Shown: piece after piece, positions 51,786-61,151 of the stretch
Layout of the letters: each line of letters starts with the position of its first letter
How positions within the stretch are numbered: the first letter of the stretch is position 1
From: a bacterium
GTDB lineage: Bacteria > Bacillota > Sulfobacillia > UBA995
Assembly: GCA_031082145.1 (NCBI GenBank)
Contig: JAVHLP010000001.1
Location: forward strand, 186,001-250,000
DNA: 64,000 nucleotides
Direction: 5' to 3'
Notes under the pieces: generated by a model
Seen by the model: the letters and a program-made list of their open reading frames with translations, nothing else
The model's database searches: none
What the model was told of the DNA's origin: nothing
Position numbers and translations under genes: made by a program

Positions 51786-52437
51786 CGATGACGGCATAGG
51801 CGCGCACCGGAAACGTACCGAAACGGCACACCTTGACCGGTACGGAGTGAAGCTTGAACCCCGATTCCGGAAGGTTCTCCAGGTTACACATGTGCTCGAT
51901 GATGGGGATGTCCGCCCCCAGTAGAATCGAATGGACAGGCCGATGTCCGTCGGAGGTATCATCGATATTCAAGGAATCAATGCCCACCAAGGAAACGCCG
52001 GCCGCCTTGAGCCACTCAGCTGCCTCCGCCGTGAGAAAGGGATGGCCATCAAAATACTGTTCTGACCCCCAATGCCTGGCCCAACCAGTGTGGACCAACA
52101 CAGCCTTACCTCGAACCTCAGCTCCCGCAAACACTTCTGGCCCGATGGCTCGTCTGGCTGGATTCGCGCGAAAAACCACTCCATTCACGTGTGCGATAGT
52201 TTCGAGAGACAGCTCGGAGAGGTCGTTGCCATCCGCGTACCGATGAAAAGGTGAGTCAATGTAAGTCCCCGTATTGGCCACCATTTCGATCTTCCCAATG
52301 TGGAAGGTCGTCCCCTCAGCGTAGTACGGCTTGGAAGCCTCCCTGCTGAGAGAATCGCAGATGATAGGCGCAGGCAGCCCTTTATACGTGATCATCCCGT
52401 GCTCTACGTTGTGGCTTAGGTCGACAAACCTGGTCAC
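51778..52437 (-). CDS. cyclase family protein (kynurenine formamidase-like)
   Basis: A 219-residue metal-dependent hydrolase-like protein. The family motif HxGTHxDxPxH appears as NTGTYIDSPFHRY, a variant with N and Y replacing two histidines; GIDSLNIDDTSDGHRPVHSILLGADIPIIEHM matches the C-terminal metal and substrate region. GTG start at 52437 with AAAGGTAGG some distance upstream. It is followed at its stop codon by the attC-like site, so it looks like a captured gene cassette. Substrate unknown. Confidence 0.83.
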   Translation of the reverse strand: MTRFVDLSHNVEHGMITYKGLPAPIICDSLSREASKPYYAEGTTFHIGKIEMVANTGTYIDSPFHRYADGNDLSELSLETIAHVNGVVFRANPARRAIGPEVFAGAEVRGKAVLVHTGWARHWGSEQYFDGHPFLTAEAAEWLKAAGVSLVGIDSLNIDDTSDGHRPVHSILLGADIPIIEHMCNLENLPESGFKLHSVPVKVCRFGTFPVRAYAVIET

Positions 52438-52942
52438 GGAATTGCACGCCTACCTTTCGAAACATACCGGATTGCGGCTAAGCGGACGATACGAGGCCAC
52501 CACAGCAAACCTTACAGGACCACCGTGTCCATTTGCCCCCACCCCCGTCGAATCCTGCCAGTTCCAGGTTGCCGTCAACGCCGCGCCTTGTAACTCGCGC
52601 CACGGAGTCGCAGTGTCAAGCCTCACCTGCCTACCGGCCTCTTCCACAGCCGGAGTCGGGGAAGACGTTGCTCTGGATTCTGGCGGAGGAATCCGGCGGG
52701 TCCGGCTCACGGCTCAATGTCATCAGAGGGTCTGAGCACATCCTGAAAGCATACCGGTTGGTTGAGGCTGACCTGGAGATAACAGCTGAAAGCGCAGGTG
52801 ACTACATGTTATCGGTTCGATCAGGATGCCGCGAAGGAAACCGTGGGTGAAGAAATCCGTATACTCTAGCATCAGACTTACAGGGTGACAGCGCTTCTGT
52901 CCGCCCACACCTCAGAAGAGGAATCCCCAGAGGAGGAACCCC
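52438..52942. other. gene-free stretch of the accessory patch
   Basis: About 500 bases, more A+T-rich than the surroundings. Several short open frames exist on both strands but none has a ribosome site together with a protein-like composition, and no repeat or RNA pattern stands out. It may hold decayed coding sequence. Confidence 0.4.
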
Positions 52943-52972
52943 TTGACAGAGTGAGGATCCGCCGTCTAGAAT
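52943..52972 (+). promoter_or_regulatory. sigma-A promoter of the ABC exporter genes
   Basis: A perfect TTGACA (52943-52948) and TAGAAT (52967-52972) are spaced by 18 bases, about 65 bases before the TTG start of the ABC ATPase gene. Confidence 0.75.
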
Positions 52973-53038
52973 TAACCCCGGGACTGAGCAATATCAAGTC
53001 GTCCCTTAAGGATGTTCAGGACCGGGGAGGTAGCTCTG

Positions 53039-54043
53039 TTGTCTGAGAGCGCAGTCCGGATGGCGACAACCTGCACCCCTGTCCCCTCGACCCCACTCAC
53101 GATCGAGGGACTGCGCAAGGTCTACCGGCCCGGCACGCCCCGCCAGGTGGTAGCCGTTGACGGTGTCGACCTCACCGTGGGCCAGGGCACTGTGCTCGGG
53201 CTGCTAGGGCCCAACGGCGCCGGCAAGACCACCATTATCAAGTGCGCACTGGGGTTGATCCGGCCGACGGCGGGGGCGGTTCGCATCGGGGGTTACGACG
53301 TCTGGAGGCAGCCGTCGCAAGCTCGGCAACTGGTGGGGGCAGTGCTCGAGGGAAGCCGCAACGTGTACTGGCGGTTGACCGTGCTGGAGAACCTGCGCTT
53401 CTTCGCCTCGCTGCATGGCTTCAGCTGGAGAGACTCCCGGCCCTGGGCGGAGCACCTGCTTGACCGTCTGAGCCTGGGCGAGCGGCGGTCGACGGTCGTC
53501 AACGAACTCTCCCGGGGCATGCAGCAGAAGGTGGCCGTGGCCTGCGCCCTCGTTCGCCGCTCCCCGCTCCTGCTGCTGGACGAGCCCACCCTTGGTCTCG
53601 ACGTGGAGACGGCTCGTCAGTTGGAGCAGGTCCTCACGGCCATCGCCCGCGAGGAGGGCAGCACGGTGATCCTGTCCAGCCACCAGATGGACCTGGTGGA
53701 GAGAGTCTGCGACCGGGTGGCGATCATCCGCCAGGGGCGCCTGGTGGTGGACGACACGGTGCGCAATCTGCTCAAGCTCTTTGAGGCACGATCCTATCGC
53801 TTTGCGATGGAGACTCCCCTGCAGCCTGAGCAGCGGGAAGCACTGGAGGAAGCGTTCCCGCGGGCCACGGCCGAACAGGACGGAGCCGGCTTTGTCCTCG
53901 TGGCTACCGCTGCCCGGGACTTCTACCGATTGATGGACTTCTTGCGGGACCGGGATCTGCGGGTGGCCCGGATCGACCGGCAGGACCCGGACCTGGGGGA
54001 CATCTTCTTGCGCATCGTAAAGGAGAAGCAGGACAATGACTGA
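53039..54043 (+). CDS. ABC transporter ATP-binding protein (ABC-2 exporter type)
   Basis: A 334-residue ATPase of the DrrA/CcmA-like group: Walker A LLGPNGAGKTTIIKCALG, signature NELSRGMQQKVAVACAL, Walker B LLLLDEPTLGLD and the switch histidine in ILSSHQMDLVERV. A C-terminal ~90-residue extension (YRFAMETPLQPEQREALEE onwards) is common in this group. The TTG at 53039 is chosen since GGGGAGGTAG precedes it; a 27-base longer reading lacks a site. It overlaps its permease gene by eight bases. Confidence 0.92.
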   Translation: MSESAVRMATTCTPVPSTPLTIEGLRKVYRPGTPRQVVAVDGVDLTVGQGTVLGLLGPNGAGKTTIIKCALGLIRPTAGAVRIGGYDVWRQPSQARQLVGAVLEGSRNVYWRLTVLENLRFFASLHGFSWRDSRPWAEHLLDRLSLGERRSTVVNELSRGMQQKVAVACALVRRSPLLLLDEPTLGLDVETARQLEQVLTAIAREEGSTVILSSHQMDLVERVCDRVAIIRQGRLVVDDTVRNLLKLFEARSYRFAMETPLQPEQREALEEAFPRATAEQDGAGFVLVATAARDFYRLMDFLRDRDLRVARIDRQDPDLGDIFLRIVKEKQDND

Positions 54044-54827
54044 GTCGAGGCGCAGCCGCGCCGCCGTTGTCGGGGGAGTAGCCTGGTTGGTGCTGATCGA
54101 GTACCGGCGCTATGTGTTCAACATGGTGTCGGCGGCGATCACCATGACCCTGATGTTCGGCGTCCTCCTGGGGGGCATGCAGGGGCTAGCGGCGGTGGAA
54201 GGTATTACCCTGGGCACCAGCCTCGAGAGTGCGGTCGTGGGCCTGCTCGTTTGGACGCTGGCCCTACTCTCTTACCAGTCCTGGTCTTACGGGATCGTCC
54301 GGGAGGCACAGACCGGAACCCTGGAGCAGTTGTACCTGACGCCCTGGGGCTTTCATTGGGTTGCCCTCGGGCGGCTGCTGGGAGATCTGATCTTGCCCCT
54401 CATGTTCGCCGTCCTGAGCCTCGTTGTTGGCTTCCTCTTCACCCGACGGCCGCTGCACATCGATGTGTTCACCCTGATCCCGATCTGCCTGGCGACCATC
54501 CTTCAGGCCTGGGGTATTGGCCTGATACTGGGTGGGCTGGCCCTCATCTTCAAGCGGGTGGAGGCTTCCTTCCAGATCGTCCAGTTCGTCTTCATCGGCC
54601 TGATCGGCCTGGCCGGTTTCGGGCGCCTGCCGGCTGTGTTTGCCCTTCCCCTGGTGCTCAGTGCCCGCGTAGCCCAACGTAGTCTGGTCGGCGGCATCTC
54701 GCTCTGGCAACAGCCGGAAGCGCCCTGGCTGGCTGCCGTCACCGCGCTCTGGCTCGTAATCGGGGCTCTGGTCTACCGGCGTCTGGAGCGGATAGCCGTC
54801 ACGCAGGGCAAGCTCGGTCAGTACTGA
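54036..54827 (+). CDS. ABC-2 type transporter permease
   Basis: A 263-residue membrane protein with six hydrophobic segments and the ABC-2 motif region YGIVREAQTGTLEQLYLTPWG near residue 85, which corresponds to the coupling helix area. Together with the upstream ATPase it forms a two-gene exporter; cargo (drug, lipid or polymer) cannot be told. Confidence 0.9.
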   Translation: MTESRRSRAAVVGGVAWLVLIEYRRYVFNMVSAAITMTLMFGVLLGGMQGLAAVEGITLGTSLESAVVGLLVWTLALLSYQSWSYGIVREAQTGTLEQLYLTPWGFHWVALGRLLGDLILPLMFAVLSLVVGFLFTRRPLHIDVFTLIPICLATILQAWGIGLILGGLALIFKRVEASFQIVQFVFIGLIGLAGFGRLPAVFALPLVLSARVAQRSLVGGISLWQQPEAPWLAAVTALWLVIGALVYRRLERIAVTQGKLGQY

Positions 54828-54858
54828 GGCCGGTCGCTACCGGAGGGAAGACGGATAG

Positions 54859-56064
54859 TCAAGCCGTGACTCTGGTCTCTACATGGCGGAAAGCCATGTA
54901 GAACCAGAGGCCCGACCCCACGTAGAAGAGCATCGACACCACAAAGGGGGCGGCATATAGCCCCCGGGCCAGGAGTTCGCCGCCCGCGGCAGCTCCCACC
55001 GCCCAGCCTACGAACCAGGTCATGCCGAACAGGCTGGAGGCAGTAGCCCGTTCCCCTCCGCTCAGGAGCCCCTGGCGGAAGCTGTCCAGGAGCGGCCCGA
55101 TGGCGAACATGAGCATTCCCCGAACCCAAAAAGTAGCGGTGAACCAGTAGGGGTCGGGAGCCCATCCCATGAGCATGAGGAATACGATCGAGAGACCCCA
55201 CCCGGCGGTGACCGTGTTGACGGTTCCCCGGCGCTCCGAGAGCAAGGGGGCGAGGATGACGGCCAGCAGCATGAGGATGCTCTGTACACTGAAGATCCAC
55301 CCGATACTGGCGGGGTCAAGGCCGTACCGCACCCGGTAGATCACGTTGAAGAAGGGGATGAACAGGCCCGCCCCTGTGCCTAACAGCAGATTGGATCCGG
55401 CGGAGTGCAGCACCACCGGCCAGTGGACGATCCTCCCGAGCTCGCCCCGGCGGGTACCGTCCTCTGCCGTCGCGTCCCGCAAGCGGAGCCGCCCGCCGGC
55501 CGCCAGTAGCAGGACACATGCCCCCAGCAAGAGAGCGTACCGGTAGCCTGCGGCCCCGCCCCCGAGAAGGGAAGGCAAGAAGCCTCCTCCCAGTTGCCCG
55601 AAGGTGGCCAACAAGAGGTAGACTACGGACATCAGGGTAAAGGCGTAGGCGCGAACATGGGGCCCGGCGTGTTCGCTGATGAAGGCCGGGACGGCCACCG
55701 TTAGCAGCGCGGCGGAGACTCCTCCGATGGCCGCTCCCAGGTAGAGAAACGGTTCGCTGGGAGCCAGGGCGATCGCCACGGTGCCTGCCGCTGAGAGGGC
55801 TACTCCCAGCCAGAGAGCCGCCCGCCGGGAATGCCGGTCCACCATCACCCCCAGGGGCAGGGCAGTTCCGGCCATGACCAGGGCACCGATGGACACCAGC
55901 AGGCCGACCGTGCGCTCGCCATACCCGGCTCGCAGAACGTACAGGTTGGTGAGGAGATCGGTAATGCCCCAGCCGAAGGCGGCGGCGCCGGTGGTCAGGA
56001 TCAGCAGCCTGATATCGCGGTTCAGGTCGGAGAACGCCTCCTGATAGCGGCTGAGCACAGTCAC
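54859..56064 (-). CDS. major facilitator superfamily transporter
   Basis: A 401-residue protein with twelve membrane segments. The loop motif LGVMVDRHSRRAALWLG stands in for the usual MFS signature, and FIPFFNVIYRVRYGLDPASIGWIFSVQ begins the second half. Converges with the ABC permease gene and follows the SDR gene at 39 bases. Substrate unknown. Confidence 0.87.
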   Translation of the reverse strand: MTVLSRYQEAFSDLNRDIRLLILTTGAAAFGWGITDLLTNLYVLRAGYGERTVGLLVSIGALVMAGTALPLGVMVDRHSRRAALWLGVALSAAGTVAIALAPSEPFLYLGAAIGGVSAALLTVAVPAFISEHAGPHVRAYAFTLMSVVYLLLATFGQLGGGFLPSLLGGGAAGYRYALLLGACVLLLAAGGRLRLRDATAEDGTRRGELGRIVHWPVVLHSAGSNLLLGTGAGLFIPFFNVIYRVRYGLDPASIGWIFSVQSILMLLAVILAPLLSERRGTVNTVTAGWGLSIVFLMLMGWAPDPYWFTATFWVRGMLMFAIGPLLDSFRQGLLSGGERATASSLFGMTWFVGWAVGAAAGGELLARGLYAAPFVVSMLFYVGSGLWFYMAFRHVETRVTA

Positions 56065-56102
56065 ATCCTCCGTAAGCCGTGATGGCAGCGCTGGTACACC
56101 CG

Positions 56103-56894
56103 CTAGGACCGCGGGGACTTGCCGTAGCGGCCAATGAGAACCCGGTCGGCCAGTCCCGGAGCCAATCGGGCCACCATGACCAGGAGACGGTCCGAGCGGC
56201 GGATGAAGACATCCTGCCGTTCAGCTTCAGCCGCCCGGGCCACCACCTCCGCCACCTGCTCCGGCGAGACCCGGGAGGCCCGGGCGCGGTCGGGGTAGCC
56301 ATCGCCGAGCGCGTTGCGGCGGAAGTCCGTGTCCACCGAGCCGGGATACACCAGCATGACCCTGACACCGCGCCCGGCCAGTTCCGCCCGCAGGCAGCGG
56401 AACAAGGCTATACCGGCGTGCTTGCTGGCCGAGTAGCCTCCCAGAAAGGGAACCGGCAAGATGCCGGCCAGCGAGGAGATGCTGATGACAAGGCCCCCTC
56501 CCTGCTGCCTGAGGTAGGGCAGCACCGCCTGCACGCAGTGCAACGGTCCCAGCAAGTTCACGGCGAGGGCCCGGGTAAAGTCAGCCGGGTTCATATCCTG
56601 GACCCCGGCTCTCAGCCCGACCCCGGCATTGTTGACGAGGACATCGATCCCGCCCAGGGCCAGGGCAGCCGTCCGCACCATGTCCCGCACCGACCCCTCC
56701 TCGGCCACGTCGGTGGGAACGGCTACCGCTTCACCGCCCCTGGTCCGGACCTCGCGGGCCACCGCCTCCAAGTCGGCGCCGGAACGGGCGGCCAGCACCA
56801 GCCGGCCCCCCCTTCCCGCCAGGTTCAGGGCCAGGCTACGGCCAATCCCACGGGAGGCGCCGGTGATAACGATCCGCCGGCCGTTCCAGTCCAC
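56103..56894 (-). CDS. short-chain dehydrogenase/reductase
   Basis: A 263-residue classical SDR: cofactor motif VITGASRGIGRSLALNLAGRG at the N-terminus, NNAGVG near residue 90, the catalytic serine in ISISSLAG and YSASKHAG with the active tyrosine and lysine. An arginine/serine-rich cofactor loop after the first beta-alpha unit would suit NADP. The C-terminal ~60 residues are of the type seen in membrane-associated SDRs. Substrate unknown. Confidence 0.9.
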   Translation of the reverse strand: MDWNGRRIVITGASRGIGRSLALNLAGRGGRLVLAARSGADLEAVAREVRTRGGEAVAVPTDVAEEGSVRDMVRTAALALGGIDVLVNNAGVGLRAGVQDMNPADFTRALAVNLLGPLHCVQAVLPYLRQQGGGLVISISSLAGILPVPFLGGYSASKHAGIALFRCLRAELAGRGVRVMLVYPGSVDTDFRRNALGDGYPDRARASRVSPEQVAEVVARAAEAERQDVFIRRSDRLLVMVARLAPGLADRVLIGRYGKSPRS

Positions 56895-56952
56895 GATGCT
56901 CTCCTCCTCCGGCGACGGTCTACGCCGCCCCCGGCGCCTTTCCCTGCTCGGC

Positions 56953-58362
56953 CTAGAGCTCGATCCGCCTCCAGCGCCCGCGGGCGAACAGCCAAGCCAT
57001 GATGGCGGCCCGGGTGGCCGAGTCGACGACTATCGCCAGCCAGGCTCCTGGTGCGCCCCAACCCAGCCCGGACATGAACAAATAGGTGAGGCTCAACCGA
57101 ACGCCCCACATGCTCAAGGCCGTGGCTGCCATTACCGAGGCGGTGTCTCCGGCCCCCCGCAAGCCCCCCGAGAGGGCGAAAGCCACGGCCACGAACGGCT
57201 GCGCCACCCCCATCAGCCGCAACAGGGTGGTCGCGAGGGGCCTGAGCTCGGACCCTGGCGCGTACAGGGCCAGCCAGAGGCCGGGGGCCAACACGAACAG
57301 CAAGCCCATGAAACCCATGAAGAACAAGGCCAGGCGCACGCATTCCCAGCCAGCCCGCTCGGCAGCGTCCGGCCGGCCATGTCCGAGGAACTGGCCCACC
57401 AGGGTAGCCGCGCTGACGGCCACCCCAATGGCCGGCATGTATGAGAGCTCCTCTATGTTCTGGGAAAGGGTCGCCGCGGCCAAGGCCACGGTGCCTTGGC
57501 CGGCCACCATCCTGAGGTGGAAGAGCATGGCCAAGCTCATCAGCACCCGCTCCAGGGTAGCGGGGCCACCGATCCGGATCACCCGCAGGAAGACGTCTGG
57601 CTCGAAGCGGAGCAGGCGGGGCGGCGGGAGGATTACCAGGCGACGGCCAAGGAGCAGGCCCAGAAGAACAAGGGCCGCCACGACGCGGGCCACGCTGGTG
57701 GCTATGCCTGCGCCTTGCACTCCCAGGGCAGGGAACCCGAAGTGGCCAAAGATGAGGGTGTAGTTGAGGAGCACGTTCAGGAAGTTGGCCAGCAGGTTCA
57801 CCCGCATGGAGGTCATGGTGTCGCCCGCCCCCCGGAGGGCGGCGGTGATCACGATCGACGTATACATGAAGGCCATACCCCAGGCCAACGGACGGAGGTA
57901 GGCGACGCCGAGCGGCAGCACGTCGGGGGCCGCTCCCATGAAAGCCTGTATCCGCGGAGCGAGCGCGTAGAAGAGAGCGGCGAGGCCCGAGGCCAGGATC
58001 GCCGTGGCCATAAGGGCCTGATGGGCGATCCGGTTGGCGAACCCGGGGTCCTTGCGGCCCATCGACCGCGCGACCAGAGCCGTGGTACCCGCGCCAAGGC
58101 CCAGGAAGATGGAGAGGGCAAAGAACATGGGGCGGAAGGACAGGCCCACGGCGGCGATGGCGTTGTGACCCAGGCGGGCGACCATCATCATGTCGACAAC
58201 CTGGGTCAAGGTGCCGAGCAACATCTCCGCCGCCACCGGCCAAGCCAACTGGAGAATGGTCCGCCGCAGCCGGCCGGTATCGGGCGCCAACTCCTCCAGG
58301 GGCAGCCGGCCCCGGACGGCCGGTTCGGAAGCCTGCCGGAGCAGGCCGGATCTATCGGTCAT
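56953..58362 (-). CDS. MATE family efflux transporter
   Basis: A 469-residue protein with twelve membrane segments in two similar halves. The N-terminal half has ILQLAWPVAAEMLLGTLTQVVDMMMVARLG, the typical start of NorM/DinF-like MATE exporters, and the second half repeats the pattern (IGGPATLERVLMSLAMLFHLRMV). It would export drugs or metabolites using H+ or Na+. Confidence 0.92.
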   Translation of the reverse strand: MTDRSGLLRQASEPAVRGRLPLEELAPDTGRLRRTILQLAWPVAAEMLLGTLTQVVDMMMVARLGHNAIAAVGLSFRPMFFALSIFLGLGAGTTALVARSMGRKDPGFANRIAHQALMATAILASGLAALFYALAPRIQAFMGAAPDVLPLGVAYLRPLAWGMAFMYTSIVITAALRGAGDTMTSMRVNLLANFLNVLLNYTLIFGHFGFPALGVQGAGIATSVARVVAALVLLGLLLGRRLVILPPPRLLRFEPDVFLRVIRIGGPATLERVLMSLAMLFHLRMVAGQGTVALAAATLSQNIEELSYMPAIGVAVSAATLVGQFLGHGRPDAAERAGWECVRLALFFMGFMGLLFVLAPGLWLALYAPGSELRPLATTLLRLMGVAQPFVAVAFALSGGLRGAGDTASVMAATALSMWGVRLSLTYLFMSGLGWGAPGAWLAIVVDSATRAAIMAWLFARGRWRRIEL

Positions 58363-58418
58363 GCTCTCCCTTATTCCCCTGGCGAGGAGCAGTCCCCTTC
58401 TGGCCGCAGGGCGGGCAG

Positions 58419-60380
58419 TCAGGAGGACTGCCGGATGGCCTCCACCGCCTCCGGGTTCTCCAGGGCGGAGGTATCCCCCAACTCCCGCTCGCCAAGGTAG
58501 ACGCGTTTCACCAGCCTCCTGAGGATCTTGGCGTTGCGCGTACGGGGCAGTTGGGTGACGAAGCGGATCGCCTCCGGCCGGAGAGCCCGGCCCATCTGGC
58601 TAACCACCAGGTCCACCAGGCTCTGCCGCAGGTCCTCGCCGGGCTGGTGGCCCGGACGCAGCGCGACAAACCCGACGATGGACTGGCCCTTGACCTCATG
58701 CGGGATCCCAATGGCGGCCGCCTCGCCGACAGCCGGGTGGCTGACAAGCACAGACTCCACCTCCGCCGGTCCGACCCGCTTCCCGGCGACCATGATGGTA
58801 TCGTCGGACCGGCCCTGGATGAACCAGAAGCCGTCCTCGTCGATCAGAGCCCAGTCTCCGTGCACCCAGACACCGGGCCACCGGTTCCAGTAGGTCTCCC
58901 GGTAGCGCTCGGGGTCCCGCCAGAACCCCCGGGTCATGCCCGGCCAGGGTTTCCGCACCACCAGCTCGCCGACCCGGCCGCGGACGGGTCGACCTTCCTC
59001 GTCGACGACGTCGGCAGCCATCCCCAGCACAGGCCCTGCGAAGGAGCACGGCTTGATGGGGGCGACAGTGTAACAACCTACAATGCCGCCGGACACCTCG
59101 GTGCCCCCCGAGTAGTTGATGATGGGGCAGCGTCCGCCGCCGATGTGGAGAAACGCCCAGAGCCAGGGGTCGGGATTCCAGGGCTCACCCGTCGACCCCA
59201 GGACACGCAGGCTCGACAGATCGCGGGACCTCACCGGTCCCTCACCGTGAGCCATTATGGCCCGGACGAAGGTGGGAGAGATCCCCAGGGTCGTCACCCG
59301 GTGCCGCTCAACCAGCGCCCACAGACGATCAACATTGGGGTAGTCGGGGCTGCCGTCGTAGATCAGGAAGGTGCTACCCAGGGTGAGCGCCCCGAAGATC
59401 TCCCAGGGGCCCATCATCCAGCCCAGGTCGGTTAGCCAGAACATCACGTCGGAGGACCTGAGGTCGAAGCAGTAAGCCATGTCCAGCGTGGACTTGAGTG
59501 GAAACCCCGCGTGAACGTGCAGCGCCCCCTTGGGGCGGCCGGTCGTCCCCGAGGTGTAGATGATCATGAACGGGTCGTCGGCCTCCATGACCGCCGTGGG
59601 CACCCGGGGAGCGTGGGTTCGAGTCGCCACGTGCCACCACACATCGCGGTGCGGCCGCCAGTCAATGGGACATCCCGCCCGCCTCACCACCAGTATCCGC
59701 TCAACGCTGGGAGCCATATCGGCGGCTTGGTCGGCAATCAGCTTGGTGGGCACGAGCGACCCCCGGCGGAAGAACCCGTCGCTGGTAATCAGTAACCTGG
59801 CCTCGCAGTCGTTCAGCCGGGAGGCCACGGCCGGCGCGGCGTAGCCGGAGAAGATCGGGGTGAAGATCGCCCCCAGCTTGGCACAGGCCAGTACGGCGAC
59901 AACCGTCTCGGGGACCATGGGCATGAAGATACCCACCCGGTCGCCTCGGGAGATCCCCAGGGCCTGCAGTGCCGTCGCGGCCAGCTCAACCTCCTCGCCG
60001 AGTTCGCGGTAAGTGAGTCGCCGGATCGCCCCCTCCTCGCCTTCCCAGATGACTGCCACCTGGTTCCGGCGCGGAGTCTTCAGGTGCCGGTCGAGACAAT
60101 TGTGGACCAGGTTCAGCTGCCCGCCAGCGAACCAACGGGCGTCGGCCACGCCGCCGGAGAGATCCAAGATGTCCCGGTAAGCCTGGTACCACTCCACCCC
60201 CAGGTCGCGGAAAGCCTCGTCGTGGAAACCCTCCACGTCTTCCATCGACCAGGCCAGGAGCTCCTCGAAGGAGGCAAAGCCCTTGCGGTCCATCAGCCGC
60301 TGGGCATGGCTAGCCTCCCGGTAAGCGGGTGTAGGTTCCCAGGCTACCAGGGCACTCCTCTCGGGCTCGGGCACGACCAT
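58419..60380 (-). CDS. AMP-dependent acyl-CoA synthetase (acetyl-CoA synthetase-like)
   Basis: A 653-residue adenylate-forming enzyme. An ACS-type N-terminal region (FHDEAFRDLGVEWYQAYRDILDLSGG) precedes the P-loop-like IIYTSGTTGRPKGALHVHAGF, the hinge GRSDDTIMVAGKRVGPAEVES and the catalytic lysine region RTRNAKILRRLVK. The end GDTSALENPEAVEAI is typical of the acetyl/propionyl-CoA synthetase branch. Acid preference is not certain. ATG 60380 chosen; a longer upstream frame overlaps the HAD gene and lacks family sequence. Confidence 0.88.
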   Translation of the reverse strand: MVVPEPERSALVAWEPTPAYREASHAQRLMDRKGFASFEELLAWSMEDVEGFHDEAFRDLGVEWYQAYRDILDLSGGVADARWFAGGQLNLVHNCLDRHLKTPRRNQVAVIWEGEEGAIRRLTYRELGEEVELAATALQALGISRGDRVGIFMPMVPETVVAVLACAKLGAIFTPIFSGYAAPAVASRLNDCEARLLITSDGFFRRGSLVPTKLIADQAADMAPSVERILVVRRAGCPIDWRPHRDVWWHVATRTHAPRVPTAVMEADDPFMIIYTSGTTGRPKGALHVHAGFPLKSTLDMAYCFDLRSSDVMFWLTDLGWMMGPWEIFGALTLGSTFLIYDGSPDYPNVDRLWALVERHRVTTLGISPTFVRAIMAHGEGPVRSRDLSSLRVLGSTGEPWNPDPWLWAFLHIGGGRCPIINYSGGTEVSGGIVGCYTVAPIKPCSFAGPVLGMAADVVDEEGRPVRGRVGELVVRKPWPGMTRGFWRDPERYRETYWNRWPGVWVHGDWALIDEDGFWFIQGRSDDTIMVAGKRVGPAEVESVLVSHPAVGEAAAIGIPHEVKGQSIVGFVALRPGHQPGEDLRQSLVDLVVSQMGRALRPEAIRFVTQLPRTRNAKILRRLVKRVYLGERELGDTSALENPEAVEAIRQSS

Positions 60381-60454
60381 CACCTCGCCACCGGAGTTTC
60401 GCCGGGCTTCCCGCCTCTCCCTGCCGGTGTCGGAACATTCCCTGACCTCGTTGG

Positions 60455-61138
60455 TTAGGCGAGCAGGGCAAACACCTCCTCGAGGCCGGCGATCCCCGTC
60501 TGTCCCCCTCGATCGAGAAGGACCGCCCTTAACCCACAGGCCCGCGCCCCCTCGACGTCCCACACCGGATGGTCGCCCACGAAGAGAACCTCACCTGCCG
60601 CGGCGCCGGTGACCCTCAGCAGATGCTGGAAGATGCGGGACGAGGGCTTACGCCAGCCGATGTCGCGGCAGAACACCGTCACGTCCAGGTACCGGTCCAG
60701 ACCGTGGCGACCCAGGTCCTGGCGCCATGGACCGGCGGGAGTGCCCCAGGGGGTATTGGACACCAGGGCGGTGCGGACGCCCCTCTCCCGGAGCCGCCGC
60801 AGTACGGGGAGGGCATCCGTGTACGCCTGGCCCCCATCAAGGAGAGGCACCACAAACTCGATTGCCATCAAGCTGAGCAGGTAGAGTTCCTGGACGCCGA
60901 AGATCCGGCCCAACCTCTCCTCCACCGGCCGGACGCGGTTGTCTTCGGCCTCGTAGTTCTCCGCTGCGATCCGCCGCCCGAGTTCCACCGCATCGGGCAC
61001 GGCAAAGCTCCGAGCAGCGAGTAGCCGGCCAGCCCGGCCGACGGCTTCGGCCAGAAGACCGCCGAACTCCTCAGAGGTGAAGTACCGGACCAGGGTGTTC
61101 CCGAGGTCGAAACCCACCCAGCCAATAGGGAGAGTCAT
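60455..61138 (-). CDS. HAD family hydrolase
   Basis: A 227-residue HAD-IA phosphatase-like protein with motif I FDLGNTLV, motif II TALVSNTPWG, and motifs III/IV around WRKPSSRIFQ and VLFVGDHPVWDVEGARACG. The first aspartate is FDLGNT rather than DxDGT, so the second motif I aspartate is N; many HAD-IA proteins keep activity with DxGNT. Substrate unknown. It follows the sirtuin gene at 13 bases. Confidence 0.87.
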   Translation of the reverse strand: MTLPIGWVGFDLGNTLVRYFTSEEFGGLLAEAVGRAGRLLAARSFAVPDAVELGRRIAAENYEAEDNRVRPVEERLGRIFGVQELYLLSLMAIEFVVPLLDGGQAYTDALPVLRRLRERGVRTALVSNTPWGTPAGPWRQDLGRHGLDRYLDVTVFCRDIGWRKPSSRIFQHLLRVTGAAAGEVLFVGDHPVWDVEGARACGLRAVLLDRGGQTGIAGLEEVFALLA

Positions 61139-61151
61139 CTTCTCCTCCCGG

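Noticed and set aside
52450..52850. Short open frames on both strands upstream of the ABC genes
   Set aside because: No ribosome sites, no family features and no consistent codon pattern.
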